The position numbers and the translations under genes were made by a program. Below the pieces are notes generated by a model that saw nothing but the letters and a program-made list of their open reading frames with translations, made no database searches and was not told the DNA's origin. From an uncultured Acidiferrobacteraceae bacterium (lineage in GTDB: Bacteria > Pseudomonadota > Gammaproteobacteria > Acidiferrobacterales > SZUA-150), in the NCBI GenBank assembly GCA_913009895.1, contig CAJVXY010000001.1:122469-186468 (forward strand): DNA of 64,000 bases. Direction: 5' to 3'. This document shows positions 26,787 to 35,725 of the stretch, in pieces (position 1 is the first letter of the stretch; every line of letters starts with the position of its first letter).

Positions 26787-27854
26787 TTAAATAAACCAGT
26801 CCGCTGGAATATTGTCTTCTGATAATGGCGAAACAGTGAGCTCATGCTGGAGACCACTGGTATCATGAATTTCAAACGTAACTTGTTCGGCGGTCCGTCC
26901 CTTACCGTAACGGGCCGTGAGTTGCGCGGCCAGTTTGAGGTTTGCGATGCTGGTATCGCCATCTATAAGCGCAAGTGGACCAGTATGGCTGCTAGCCTGT
27001 AGACTCGTAAACCGCTTCCGATAACCACTGAGGAAATTGGTTTCTCCTTCGTCACGGGCGATAATAACTTTAGTATTTTCATTGGGGCGAATATGTCTGC
27101 CAACTTTAAGCAGCATTATGTCGTCGAGATCATAATTTTTGTTGCCCCGTGCCTGCCATAAGTCGCCGAGTTTTTTGGCGTAACTGGCGTCCGTTAAAAA
27201 ACAGCAGCCGCCTGCAGGTTGGGCATAGTCTTGAAATCCAAATTCATTTGCCAGTGCCATTTGGGGTTTACGATTACGGCCATTGAATGCCAGCAGTTTC
27301 TCGCGGTTAACCCAGCCATTACGTTCGGGCAAAGTTTCTGGCAGTAACTGCGCGCAAAGTGGTCTTAGTAATAAATCGTTTGCGCCTGACTCCCGGGCAA
27401 TCACCGGCATGGTATCTTTGCGTTGACTCATGGGTCTTTGGCCAATGACTTCACCGGTAATAATAAAATCGAAATTATGTTCAATAATCCACTCATGGGC
27501 CTTGCGCACCATAAACCCTTTACAATCCAGGCATGGATTCAGGTTGGCACCATAACCATGTTTCGGGTTAGTGAGCACATCTTTATACTCATCGATGACA
27601 TCAACTATATGTAATTTGATGCCCAGTTGTTCGGCCACCCACAGGGCATTATTTCTTTTTTGTTTTTTTTTGTCCTGGTTACGGATCGCGTGGGTATGGC
27701 CCTCAACACAAAAACCTGTGTAAAAGTTTATTCCCTCAATATGTATGCCCTGTTCGAGCATTAATTTTGCGGCCAACAGACTGTCCAGTCCGCCAGATAT
27801 CAAGGCGACGGCCTTACGGGGTTGATGCAACTGGTCTGCCTGGTGTTGGGTCAT
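26787..27854 (-). CDS. PP-loop ATP pyrophosphatase related to MnmA/ThiI
   Basis: A 355-residue PP-loop enzyme. The ATP pyrophosphatase motif is ALISGGLDSLLAAKLML at residue 17 on. Cysteine motifs NPCLDCKGFMV (near residue 103) and PAGGCCFLTD (near 220) lie at places where tRNA thiolases and related proteins hold catalytic or Fe-S cysteines. The C-terminal part (KRFTSLQASSHTGPLALIDGD) is less familiar. The family is usually annotated as thiouridylase-related; the substrate may be a tRNA uridine or another thiolated product. Adjacent TusA-like sulfurtransferase supports a sulfur-transfer reaction. The exact product is not known. Confidence 0.78.
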   Translation of the reverse strand: MTQHQADQLHQPRKAVALISGGLDSLLAAKLMLEQGIHIEGINFYTGFCVEGHTHAIRNQDKKKQKRNNALWVAEQLGIKLHIVDVIDEYKDVLTNPKHGYGANLNPCLDCKGFMVRKAHEWIIEHNFDFIITGEVIGQRPMSQRKDTMPVIARESGANDLLLRPLCAQLLPETLPERNGWVNREKLLAFNGRNRKPQMALANEFGFQDYAQPAGGCCFLTDASYAKKLGDLWQARGNKNYDLDDIMLLKVGRHIRPNENTKVIIARDEGETNFLSGYRKRFTSLQASSHTGPLALIDGDTSIANLKLAAQLTARYGKGRTAEQVTFEIHDTSGLQHELTVSPLSEDNIPADWFI

Positions 27855-27907
27855 AATTTTTTACGTTAAACCGGTAATTGAAAAAGAATTCTTAAAAATC
27901 AATGTTA

Positions 27908-28101
27908 TAAAAAAACGGGCCCCGGTTTACATGATCGGGGCCCGTTAGACTATTCTAATTATTTTTTTTGTGCCTTGGAGATCTCCTCCTGCCTTACGAT
28001 CATTCCTTTATGATCTTTTGGGTGATAATTTATCAAGATTTATTATCTCCCCAAATTATCCAGTGCATGACCGTGGATGATTCTGGTCTTTTGCCCAAGG
28101 C
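27908..28101 (-). ncRNA. candidate small RNA with promoter and terminator
   Basis: Between the M48-like gene and the PP-loop gene, the minus strand has TAGACA (28131-28136), a 17-bp spacer and TATCTT (28108-28113), a fair sigma-70 promoter, and ends in a very strong terminator at 27915-27945. The predicted RNA of about 190 nt contains a GATAATTT/AAATTATC stem, the palindrome GGAGATCTCC and a possible 14-codon ORF (MIVRQEEISKAQKK) after GGA. No known RNA family was recognised. It may instead be the 3-prime tail of the M48-like transcript. Confidence 0.4.
27915..27945 (-). terminator. strong rho-independent terminator
   Basis: Perfect 10-bp GC-rich stem ACGGGCCCCG/CGGGGCCCGT with an 11-nt loop, followed on the minus strand by TTTTTTT. 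It lies 267 bp beyond the stop of the M48-like gene, so it ends that transcript or a separate small RNA. Confidence 0.92.
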
Positions 28102-28211
28102 CGGATCAAGATAAACCAATGTGCAGGCCCTGTCTATCCCTTGATTTATGTTCTTGTTTTTGATCTGCCAACTTTATGCCAGACTGGTGCCGAGCTGGTA
28201 AAAAATACACA

Positions 28212-29525
28212 TTATTTGCTTAAAATGCGTTTCTTTTTCCAATTGTAGCGTTGCATATGGGCACCCCTGCCAGGTTCAAATTCACCTTGCTCAATATGGG
28301 TATAAACAATGGGTTTGTTGCAATCAAAGGCATAGCGACTGGCCTCATAATTGAGTTTGATATTGTTAACATCTGCAAGCTCACAGGGATTCCCATTGTT
28401 TTTACCTGTTTTGCCCCTGATTTTTTTGCCAAGTTTTTTCAGGTCGAGATGGATGCGGGCATAGGGACGCTTGTTCTTGGATGTTGATTTAGTGGCAGCA
28501 TTTTTAGTATCGATGTCCAGCTTGCTATTTTTATTTTCGCCAGGCCATCGAGCCTCGATTTGAGTAGCCGTAAAATTTTTTGCAATCGGTGCCCAGTATC
28601 CCGCTACAACCACCCATAAACCTAATATCAGGATTTGTGACAGGAACACCAGTTTTAAAGGCTGGATAAAGGGAAACAGTACCGCCACCAGGTAGGACAT
28701 GGGGTGATAACGGGGAATAAACGCATCACTTTTGGTCGCCAGGGCACGCAGGTTGGCCATTCTTTTTGAGGCCCAGGGTGTGTCAGAAAGTAATTCTGCC
28801 AAAGACATTGTAAAACCGGAAATGGGCGCGTTTTGTTTGTTAAATTCAGGAATATTCAGAGATATCCAGCGCGGGTCACCTGCCACGTTCATGGCCAGTG
28901 CCAGTGCAGCATCCACTTGCGATTTGCATGCTGCCAATGCAACACCATCACAGCGGAATAGTTCCATTCTTTTCCTGGCCGCATTGACCAGGGGAAAAAC
29001 GGTGCTTGGCCACAGTAGCCAACGCCATTTGCTGTGTGGGACAATTAATTTGGCGACTTCAGAACCAATTAAAAAATCTATACTGCCCTGGCGATCTGTC
29101 AGGATACCGACACTGTCGGCTGGCAAAACCACATGTAATTTTTTACCAAGGCGCAGGCTGTTGAATCTGTCAGCCGTGGCCCCGTTGAGCAAGTAGCCAT
29201 GTATTTCATTGTCTATCCCCAAACGTTTACAGACAGACTTAACTCTTTTATATAAATCCGGGTATTGTTTTGGCCCCAGTTCTACGGCAAAACCGCGTAA
29301 ATATGCCAGGCGTTGGATCCTGATAACGGCATTAATAACGATTGTGATTAACAGCACCACCAAAGCCGCCGCCAATACCAGCTGCCAACTCACCTGGTAT
29401 TGCTGCAAGAGCGACCTGAAACTGGCCAGTTCAAAATATATTAAAGTGAACAGGCCAGACCAGAATATAGAGGAAACGGTCAAAGCCGCTAAAAAAAGTT
29501 GTTTTTGTTGGCGGGTCGCTTGCAT
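28212..29525 (-). CDS. degenerate M48-like membrane protein (HExxH lost)
   Basis: A 437-residue membrane protein with two N-terminal helices (about 14-36 and 47-68) and more near 270-310. The middle follows the M48 peptidase plan (HGYLLNGATADRFNSLRLGKKLHVV, then FLIGSEVAKLI, then RKRMELFRCDGVALAAC), but the zinc motif is not HExxH: FLIGSEVAKL stands where family members have FxxGHExGH, so both histidines are gone. The Glu/Asp ELFRCD position is kept. The protein is therefore likely a catalytically dead homologue, perhaps a regulator or chaperone. A Lys-rich linker leads to a small C-terminal domain with two cysteines (NPCELADV, FDCNKP). Confidence 0.7.
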   Translation of the reverse strand: MQATRQQKQLFLAALTVSSIFWSGLFTLIYFELASFRSLLQQYQVSWQLVLAAALVVLLITIVINAVIRIQRLAYLRGFAVELGPKQYPDLYKRVKSVCKRLGIDNEIHGYLLNGATADRFNSLRLGKKLHVVLPADSVGILTDRQGSIDFLIGSEVAKLIVPHSKWRWLLWPSTVFPLVNAARKRMELFRCDGVALAACKSQVDAALALAMNVAGDPRWISLNIPEFNKQNAPISGFTMSLAELLSDTPWASKRMANLRALATKSDAFIPRYHPMSYLVAVLFPFIQPLKLVFLSQILILGLWVVVAGYWAPIAKNFTATQIEARWPGENKNSKLDIDTKNAATKSTSKNKRPYARIHLDLKKLGKKIRGKTGKNNGNPCELADVNNIKLNYEASRYAFDCNKPIVYTHIEQGEFEPGRGAHMQRYNWKKKRILSK

Positions 29526-29680
29526 TAGTATGCAGCTCCTGCTGGAAACATAAGGCTCCGGCTGCCGGCAATAACACCATGTTGATCATTTAGATTTAGG
29601 GCGGCCATAAAAATTGTGCTAAACAAAGGAATGTAGTGTCTATTATTAATTATCAAGTTGTTATCATAACCTTCTAGACG

Positions 29681-30457
29681 ATGTTTTGGCGATTCTCGCA
29701 CTGGCGTTACAAAAAATCGAAGCAGCCGAAAACTGTGAAGGAGCCCCGGCGGCTGCGTTTTCTGTGGCGTGTGCTGGTTTGGGGGTCACGTCTCTTTATA
29801 CTGATTATTATTGTTGATTTGTTTTATGTTGCCAAAATTTGGCCTGACTGGGATAAATTAAGCAAAGGAGCGGTGCCTAAAAGTAATTTTATGCATATTT
29901 ATGCCCGGGAAAGAAAAAAACACAAAAATTGGCCATATCGACACTGGATTCGGGTCCCAATAAGTAAAATACCCGCCCATGTCAGTCGGGCCGTTATCGT
30001 GGGCGAAGATAGTCGTTTTTATGACCATGGTGGTTTTGATTTTCTCGCCTTTCGTGAGGCCATGGGGCGCAACGTGGAGAAAGGCCGCATGCGTTATGGT
30101 GCCAGCACAATTTCTCAACAAACCGTGAAAAACCTGTTTTTAAGCGGTAGTCGTACGCCGTTGCGAAAATGGCACGAATTGCTCATGACGTGGGGCATGG
30201 AGGATCGCTTATCGAAACGACGGATCCTGGAAATCTACCTGAATATCGCCGAATTTGGCCTGGGAGTTTATGGTGTCGAGGCCGCATCCCGCCATTATTG
30301 GGGAAAATCTGTGACCGAGTTGTCGCTTCTTGAGGCGGCGCAACTGGCTGCCAGCCTGCCAAGCCCCCGAAAACATAACCCGGCCACGGCCACTAAAGCC
30401 TTCCAGAACAGAACGGAAAGAGTCTATTACTGGTTAACCAAAATACAGGATCAGTGA
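29681..30457 (+). CDS. mtgA: monofunctional peptidoglycan glycosyltransferase
   Basis: MtgA, GT51 family, polymerises lipid II into glycan strands. One transmembrane helix near residues 32-52, then the catalytic domain: VIVGEDSRFYDHGGFD contains the catalytic ED-F-xxH-x-G motif 1, GASTISQQTVKNLFLS motif 2, RRILEIYLNIAEFGLGVYG motif 4. The 258 residues are the size of the single-domain enzyme without a transpeptidase. Unusually the N-terminus is very basic (RYKKSKQPKTVKEPRRL). Single gene, divergent from the M48-like protein. Confidence 0.95.
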   Translation: MFWRFSHWRYKKSKQPKTVKEPRRLRFLWRVLVWGSRLFILIIIVDLFYVAKIWPDWDKLSKGAVPKSNFMHIYARERKKHKNWPYRHWIRVPISKIPAHVSRAVIVGEDSRFYDHGGFDFLAFREAMGRNVEKGRMRYGASTISQQTVKNLFLSGSRTPLRKWHELLMTWGMEDRLSKRRILEIYLNIAEFGLGVYGVEAASRHYWGKSVTELSLLEAAQLAASLPSPRKHNPATATKAFQNRTERVYYWLTKIQDQ

Positions 30458-30522
30458 TCGCTGAAGCCGTGGTTTGTTACATTTTGAGCGCTTAGGTAGC
30501 TAAAAACACCCTCTACCCCGAA

Positions 30523-30681
30523 TGGCACTGACTTAAGCCTAATATCTGGTTTAAACATGGTTTCCCGCAGGTTGGACTGAGGAACGAAGTCCAACGTAAG
30601 TGTTAAATAAAGCGCCGCTGTTGGACTTCGTTCCTCAGTCCAACCCACAAAAAAAGACTTATTGGGCTTAAGTCAGTGCCA
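30523..30681. mobile_element. MITE-like palindromic element
   Basis: A 159-bp element with perfect 17-bp terminal inverted repeats (TGGCACTGACTTAAGCC at 30523-30539 and its complement at 30665-30681). Inside are two perfect 25-bp copies, inverted relative to each other, at 30571-30595 and 30620-30644, each itself a near-palindrome with GTTGGACT and AGTCCAAC arms. The GTTGGACTTCG...AGTCCAAC phrase is a common REP/MITE motif in bacterial genomes. It encodes no transposase and lies between mtgA and glyQ; no clear target-site duplication is visible. Confidence 0.78.
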
Positions 30682-30806
30682 CTATCCCCAGGCCCGGATA
30701 TTTACTCATTCGCGCTCAATTGAAACCAAACGGGCCAAAGTGAAATACGCCTCGTTTTTCGCATACTTATATATATACGGTGGTACTCCCGGTGTATTAA
30801 ACTCTC

Positions 30807-31730
30807 GTGTTTTGTGGTCACAGTAATCTTAAAAGACGTACTATTTTGAATTTTCAACAACTTATCCTGACACTACAAACATACTGGGCTGAGCAGGGCT
30901 GTGTCCTGTTGCAGCCCATAGACATGGAAGTGGGGGCAGGTACCTTTCATCCGGCGACATTTCTCGGTGCCATTGGCCCGGAACCGGCGGCGGCGGCCTA
31001 TGTCCAGCCCTGTCGGCGGCCCACCGATGGTCGTTATGGCGAGAACCCGAATCGCCTCCAGCACTATTATCAATTCCAGGTAATACTCAAACCATCGCCC
31101 AAAAACATCCAGGAATTGTATCTAAATTCGCTTAAAAAGGTTGGAATTGACGCTAAAATTCACGATATTCGGTTTGTTGAGGATAACTGGGAATCACCCA
31201 CCTTAGGCGCCTGGGGCCTGGGCTGGGAGGTGTGGCTCAATGGTATGGAGGTCACCCAGTTCACCTATTTCCAGCAAGTGGGTGGTCTCGAATGTCGGCC
31301 GGTCACCGGTGAGATTACTTACGGACTCGAGCGCATCGCCATGTACCTGCAAGGGGTGGACAGCGTTTTTGATCTTGCCTGGAATGACCAGGTTAGTTAT
31401 GGCGAAATCTACCATCAGAACGAGGTCGAGTTTTCAGGATTTAATTTTGAGCAAGCCAATACCGAGCTCCTGTTCCGGCAGTTTGATGATTATGAAAGTG
31501 AATGCAAACGTCTCATTGAGGCGGATTTACCTTTGCCCGCCTATGAAATGGTGCTCAAGGCCTCACACAGTTTTAACTTGCTGGATGCCCGTAGCGCCAT
31601 TAGCGTGACCGAACGAGCCAGGTTTATTGGCCGGGTACGGACTCTGGCCCGGTTGATTGCCCAGGCCTATTACGATAGTCGTGAGTCTTTGGGATTTCCC
31701 AGGCTCACAAAAAATAATAAATTTAAATAG
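30807..31730 (+). CDS. glyQ: glycine-tRNA ligase, alpha subunit
   Basis: GlyQ, catalytic alpha subunit of the alpha2-beta2 glycyl-tRNA synthetase; class II aaRS. Sequence [34 protein letters not shown] is nearly invariant in the family, as are [23 protein letters not shown] and [22 protein letters not shown]. The ATG at 30807 gives 307 residues; a TTG at 30846 (LNFQQL) is the other plausible start, as most homologues begin only a few residues before FQxLIL. Followed by glyS after 10 bp. Confidence 0.96.
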   Translation: MFCGHSNLKRRTILNFQQLILTLQTYWAEQGCVLLQPIDMEVGAGTFHPATFLGAIGPEPAAAAYVQPCRRPTDGRYGENPNRLQHYYQFQVILKPSPKNIQELYLNSLKKVGIDAKIHDIRFVEDNWESPTLGAWGLGWEVWLNGMEVTQFTYFQQVGGLECRPVTGEITYGLERIAMYLQGVDSVFDLAWNDQVSYGEIYHQNEVEFSGFNFEQANTELLFRQFDDYESECKRLIEADLPLPAYEMVLKASHSFNLLDARSAISVTERARFIGRVRTLARLIAQAYYDSRESLGFPRLTKNNKFK

Positions 31731-31740
31731 TTATCCAGAC

Positions 31741-33858
31741 ATGGCCGCAAGAAAAAAATCTAAAACAAAAGGGAAATCTGCTGCAAAAAAAGCAATGGCA
31801 CCATTGCTCGTGGAGATTGGTACTGAAGAATTACCGCCCAAGTCGCTTAATAAGCTGAGCACAGCATTAACACATTTGTTAACTGAACAACTGGTTAAGG
31901 CTGGATTGATTAGTGATGAAACCCCTGTCCCCGATTCCTATGCGACACCACGACGGTTGGCGGTGATATTTCCGAGGGTGCTGAACAAACAACCAGACCA
32001 GGAAAATTTTAAAAAAGGTCCTTCTGTTAAAGCCGCTTTTGATGATGAGGGTCAGCCCACAAAAGCAGCCCAGGGTTTCGCGCGCGGTCTCAAAACTACG
32101 CCAGATAAACTGGAGCAGCGAGATGGTCATGTGGGACTGCTGGTAAAAACCAAGGGCCGATTTGCCAAAGAAATTGTGCCTGAAATTCTTGAGCAATCGT
32201 TAAAACAATTACCCATTCCGAAACGCATGCGCTGGGGCGACCTGAACGTTGAGTTTGTTCGGCCCGTGCACTGGCTGGTTTTGTTGCACGGAAAAAATAT
32301 TATTAAAGCTGAGTTGTTATCGGTTAAGGCCGGGCGCAAGACCTATGGCCATCGATTTCATCACCCCAAATCAATCAGTTTGGCGGACGCTTCAAGCTAT
32401 GAAAAACGTTTGCAAAAACCCGGATTTGTCATTGCCGATTTTACAAAACGAAAAGAGAAAATTGACAAACAAATTAATGGACTGGCTGCCAAACAAAAAG
32501 GCGTGATTGTAAAAAATGAGGCCCTGCTTGATGAAGTGACAAGCCTGGTTGAATGGCCCCAGGCCATACTTGGGAAATTCGATGAGCTGTACCTGGAAGT
32601 GCCCCAGGAAGCGCTAATCACCACCATGCAGGACAACCAGAAGTACTTCCCGGTTGTTACCAAAAAAGGCAGATTGTTACCGTTTTTTATTACGGTCAGT
32701 AATATCCAGAGCAAACAAAAGGCCCGGGTGCGCGAAGGCAATGAAAAGGTGCTCAATGCCAGGTTGGCCGACGCCCGGTTTTTCTGGCAACAGGATAAAA
32801 AATCTCCTTTGGCCAGTCGCACCAGTAAACTTGAGAATCTTGTTTTTCATAACAAGCTGGGGTCGGTTGCCGATAAATGTCGACGGGTCTCTAAATTAAC
32901 AGCTAGCCTAATTAGTGAAACTGGCGCCCGTGCCGAGGATGTTAAGCGGGCATCGGTTTTGGCAAAGGCAGATCTCATGACTGGTATGGTTTTCGAATTT
33001 CCCAAGTTACAAGGCATTATGGGGCGCTATTATGCAGTGCATGATGGTGAAAAAACCGAGGTTGCAGCAGCACTTGAAGAACAGTATTTACCGAGATTTG
33101 CCGGTGATGTGCTGCCCACCACCCAAACCGGTTTGACACTGGCCATTGCTGACCGGTTCGACACCCTCGCGGGCATATTTGGCATTGGTGAATTACCTAC
33201 CGGCGAGAAAGATCCCTTTGCCTTGCGACGTGTTGCATTGGGTTTGTTGAGAATATTAATAGAGAAAAAGATAAATTTAAATCTCATGACCCATTTGCGA
33301 GCAGCCGTGGCAATCTATCCAAATGAATTTGATGCCAGCCGGGTCGCCCTGGATATTTACGATTTTTTAATGGGTCGATTGCGTGCCTATTACCATGATC
33401 AGGGTATTAGCAGTGAGATATTCGAGTCGGTTTTTGCCTGTCGCCCCAATCGACCCTATGATTTTGATCAACGGGTAAAAGCAGTGAAGGCATTTATCCG
33501 GCTCAAGGAAGCGGAGAGCCTGACCGCAGCCAATAAACGCATTAGCAATATATTAAAAAAGGCAGGCAGCGCCCAATCCCGTGAGGTTAATATCGGGCTG
33601 TTAAATGACAGGCATGAAAAAGCATTATTCGGCCGCCTGGTGTTGACTGAAAAGGAAGTACTGCCATTGCTGGCAGCGCTTGAATATACAAAGGCCATGA
33701 AAATTCTCGCTGGATTACGGCCCGATGTAGACCTGTTTTTTGATAAAGTCATGGTCATGGTCGAGGACGAAACCATCAGGGAAAACAGGCTGGCATTATT
33801 GTCTCGTCTCTATAATTTATTTTTACGAATTGCTGATTTGTCAAAATTACAAGGTTGA
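31741..33858 (+). CDS. glyS: glycine-tRNA ligase, beta subunit
   Basis: GlyS, the beta subunit that binds tRNA-Gly. I start at the ATG at 31741 (MAARKKSKTKGKSAAKKAMA) for about 705 residues; the frame extends upstream into glyQ but only the internal start sits just after the glyQ stop. The hallmark LLVEIGTEELPPKSL opens the homologous part, preceded by an unusual Lys/Ala-rich extension of about 20 residues. Further family blocks are YATPRRLAV, RMRWG, DNQKYFPV and the HD-like LAIADRFDTLAGIF. C-terminal anticodon-binding region present. The Lys-rich N-terminus could add nonspecific RNA binding. Confidence 0.96.
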   Translation: MAARKKSKTKGKSAAKKAMAPLLVEIGTEELPPKSLNKLSTALTHLLTEQLVKAGLISDETPVPDSYATPRRLAVIFPRVLNKQPDQENFKKGPSVKAAFDDEGQPTKAAQGFARGLKTTPDKLEQRDGHVGLLVKTKGRFAKEIVPEILEQSLKQLPIPKRMRWGDLNVEFVRPVHWLVLLHGKNIIKAELLSVKAGRKTYGHRFHHPKSISLADASSYEKRLQKPGFVIADFTKRKEKIDKQINGLAAKQKGVIVKNEALLDEVTSLVEWPQAILGKFDELYLEVPQEALITTMQDNQKYFPVVTKKGRLLPFFITVSNIQSKQKARVREGNEKVLNARLADARFFWQQDKKSPLASRTSKLENLVFHNKLGSVADKCRRVSKLTASLISETGARAEDVKRASVLAKADLMTGMVFEFPKLQGIMGRYYAVHDGEKTEVAAALEEQYLPRFAGDVLPTTQTGLTLAIADRFDTLAGIFGIGELPTGEKDPFALRRVALGLLRILIEKKINLNLMTHLRAAVAIYPNEFDASRVALDIYDFLMGRLRAYYHDQGISSEIFESVFACRPNRPYDFDQRVKAVKAFIRLKEAESLTAANKRISNILKKAGSAQSREVNIGLLNDRHEKALFGRLVLTEKEVLPLLAALEYTKAMKILAGLRPDVDLFFDKVMVMVEDETIRENRLALLSRLYNLFLRIADLSKLQG

Positions 33859-33863
33859 GAAAT

Positions 33864-34247
33864 ATGACGAGCTTTTCCTCAAATAACTCATCAAAGAATT
33901 CTTCCCACGACTCCTATAGAGAAATGCTGGCAGTAGTCCAGGCCTTTCACCACAAGCATGATTTTAAAAATACCGGCGGTGAAGAAATGACCTACCGGTT
34001 GGCATTGATGGCTGAGGAGCTGGGTGAAATCTCCGCTTGTGTCACCAAGGGAAAATCAAAGCAGGAACTGGCCGAGGAATGTGCCGACTTGTTTATTCTA
34101 ATCATGGGAACCGCCATTGCCGCAGGGTTTGATCTCAACCAGGCTTTTTGGGATAAAATGAAAGTTCTTGAGAATCGTGACAGCCGCATGGTTAATGGCC
34201 GGATCAGGGTTTCCGAATTCAGGGGTGTTGATGATGACCAGAACTAG
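33864..34247 (+). CDS. MazG-like nucleotide pyrophosphohydrolase
   Basis: A 127-residue MazG-type all-alpha NTP pyrophosphatase. The metal-binding core is AEELGEISACVTKG with the EExxE motif, followed by EECADLFILIMGTAIAAGFDL, with the second acidic pair. The N-terminus is Ser/Asn-rich. Such enzymes hydrolyse non-canonical or excess NTPs. I use the ATG at 33864 with AAGG upstream; the TTG at 33855 overlaps glyS. It lies between glyS and gmhB. Confidence 0.85.
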   Translation: MTSFSSNNSSKNSSHDSYREMLAVVQAFHHKHDFKNTGGEEMTYRLALMAEELGEISACVTKGKSKQELAEECADLFILIMGTAIAAGFDLNQAFWDKMKVLENRDSRMVNGRIRVSEFRGVDDDQN

Positions 34248-34313
34248 CCAAACCAGGATTGATCAGATCGGGACGGATCAGTCCCGGCAAAAATTTCCAG
34301 GATCTGGTTTGTT

Positions 34314-34859
34314 ATGAAACTGATCATTCTCGATCGAGATGGTGTCATAAACGTTGATTCCGATGCCTTTATCAAGTCTCCCAGCGAGTGGGTACCTATT
34401 CCTGGCAGCCTGGAAGCGATTGCCCGGCTGAAGCGGGCGCAATACCGGGTCGTGATTGCCACCAACCAGTCCGGGGTCGCGCGTGGTTTATTTGATATGG
34501 ACACCCTCAATACAATTCACATGAAAATGATTCATGCAATTCGCCAGCGGGGTGCCGAGATTGACGGTATATTCATATGCCCCCACGGGCCCGATGACGG
34601 TTGTGACTGTCGTAAACCAGCGGCCGGTCTTTTTGACCAAATAGCAACGCGTTTCAAGAGGAATCTTAATGGTGTATTTGCAGTAGGTGATTCCGAGCGG
34701 GATATGGTGGCTGCAAGCAAGGTTGGCGCCCGACCGGTTTTGGTGCTGACGGGCAAGGGTTTAAAAACTCAGCAGAGCAGTTCCTGTGTTGCGGGTATAC
34801 CTGTTTTTGATGACCTGGCGGCATTTAGCCGGGCCCTGGTAAACGAAGAAATAAATTAA
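34314..34859 (+). CDS. gmhB: D-glycero-beta-D-manno-heptose 1,7-bisphosphate 7-phosphatase
   Basis: GmhB, a HAD phosphatase of LPS heptose synthesis; 181 residues. LDRDGVINVDSDAFI is the nucleophile motif (DxD), ATNQSGVARGLFD the GmhB-specific segment, CPHGPDDGCDCRKPAAGLF provides the Cys/His zinc site, and VGDSERDMVAASKVGA the last acidic motif. It is in the conserved glyQS-gmhB-plsC arrangement. Soluble and cytosolic. Confidence 0.95.
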   Translation: MKLIILDRDGVINVDSDAFIKSPSEWVPIPGSLEAIARLKRAQYRVVIATNQSGVARGLFDMDTLNTIHMKMIHAIRQRGAEIDGIFICPHGPDDGCDCRKPAAGLFDQIATRFKRNLNGVFAVGDSERDMVAASKVGARPVLVLTGKGLKTQQSSSCVAGIPVFDDLAAFSRALVNEEIN

Positions 34860-34883
34860 ATAACAAAAAAATAGCAATAACTT

Positions 34884-35627
34884 ATGCTCCAGCTTCGATC
34901 AATACTTTTCAGATTGTTAATGTGGACCAGCCTGGTGGTGTATGCGCCGCTGACCTTACTGACCTTCCCTTTTCCCTACATTATTCGTTACCGGGTGGTT
35001 ACTGCCTGGCCCAAGTACCACGTCTGGCTGCTCAAGATATTATGCAATTTGAGATATGAGGTGGAGGGCCTGGAACATTTACCCGGGGGTGCGGCCATTG
35101 TATTGGCCAAACACCAGTCAACCTATGAAACATTTGTCCTGTCTTATTTATTTCCACCGTACACCTGGGTATTGAAACGTGAGTTGATGTGGGTGCCATT
35201 ATTTGGCTGGGGCATGGCCTTGTTGAAACCCATTGCCTTAAACCGCAGTTCGGGTCACAAGGCGATGGAACAATTGATTCAACAGGGCCGGGAACGACTT
35301 GCAAGTGGCTTATGGGTTGTTATTTTCCCCGAGGGTACGCGGATACCCGTTGGTAAAAAAGGCCGTTATCGTTTGGGTGGGCCGATACTGGCCCATGAAA
35401 CCGGGTATCCAGTTGTACCGGTTGCCCATAATGCCGGTACCTATTGGCCTAAACGCGGGCTTATAATTAAACCGGGTGTGGTAAAATTTGTTATAGGGCC
35501 TGTTATTGACAGTAAAATTCATTCGGCGGAACAAATAAAACGAATGACTGAAGACTGGATTGAAAAAACGGTGCAACAACTGGAAGGACGATCCGAAGCG
35601 GCTGAACTCATAAACAGGACCAAATAA
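34884..35627 (+). CDS. plsC: 1-acyl-sn-glycerol-3-phosphate acyltransferase
   Basis: PlsC-type acyltransferase making phosphatidic acid. Two N-terminal hydrophobic stretches (about 10-30 and 48-57) anchor it. Active site KHQSTYETFVL is the HX4E form of the acyltransferase motif I, and VIFPEGTRIPVG is the FPEGTR motif III. 247 residues, normal. It follows gmhB by 24 bp. Confidence 0.94.
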   Translation: MLQLRSILFRLLMWTSLVVYAPLTLLTFPFPYIIRYRVVTAWPKYHVWLLKILCNLRYEVEGLEHLPGGAAIVLAKHQSTYETFVLSYLFPPYTWVLKRELMWVPLFGWGMALLKPIALNRSSGHKAMEQLIQQGRERLASGLWVVIFPEGTRIPVGKKGRYRLGGPILAHETGYPVVPVAHNAGTYWPKRGLIIKPGVVKFVIGPVIDSKIHSAEQIKRMTEDWIEKTVQQLEGRSEAAELINRTK

Positions 35628-35725
35628 ACCCGGAAACAAATTTATGTAAAGTAAATTTTTTCATGTTAAAACATCTCAAATACAAATAACCGGTGCCACC
35701 AAATAATGATCTGGAATCAAAAACC

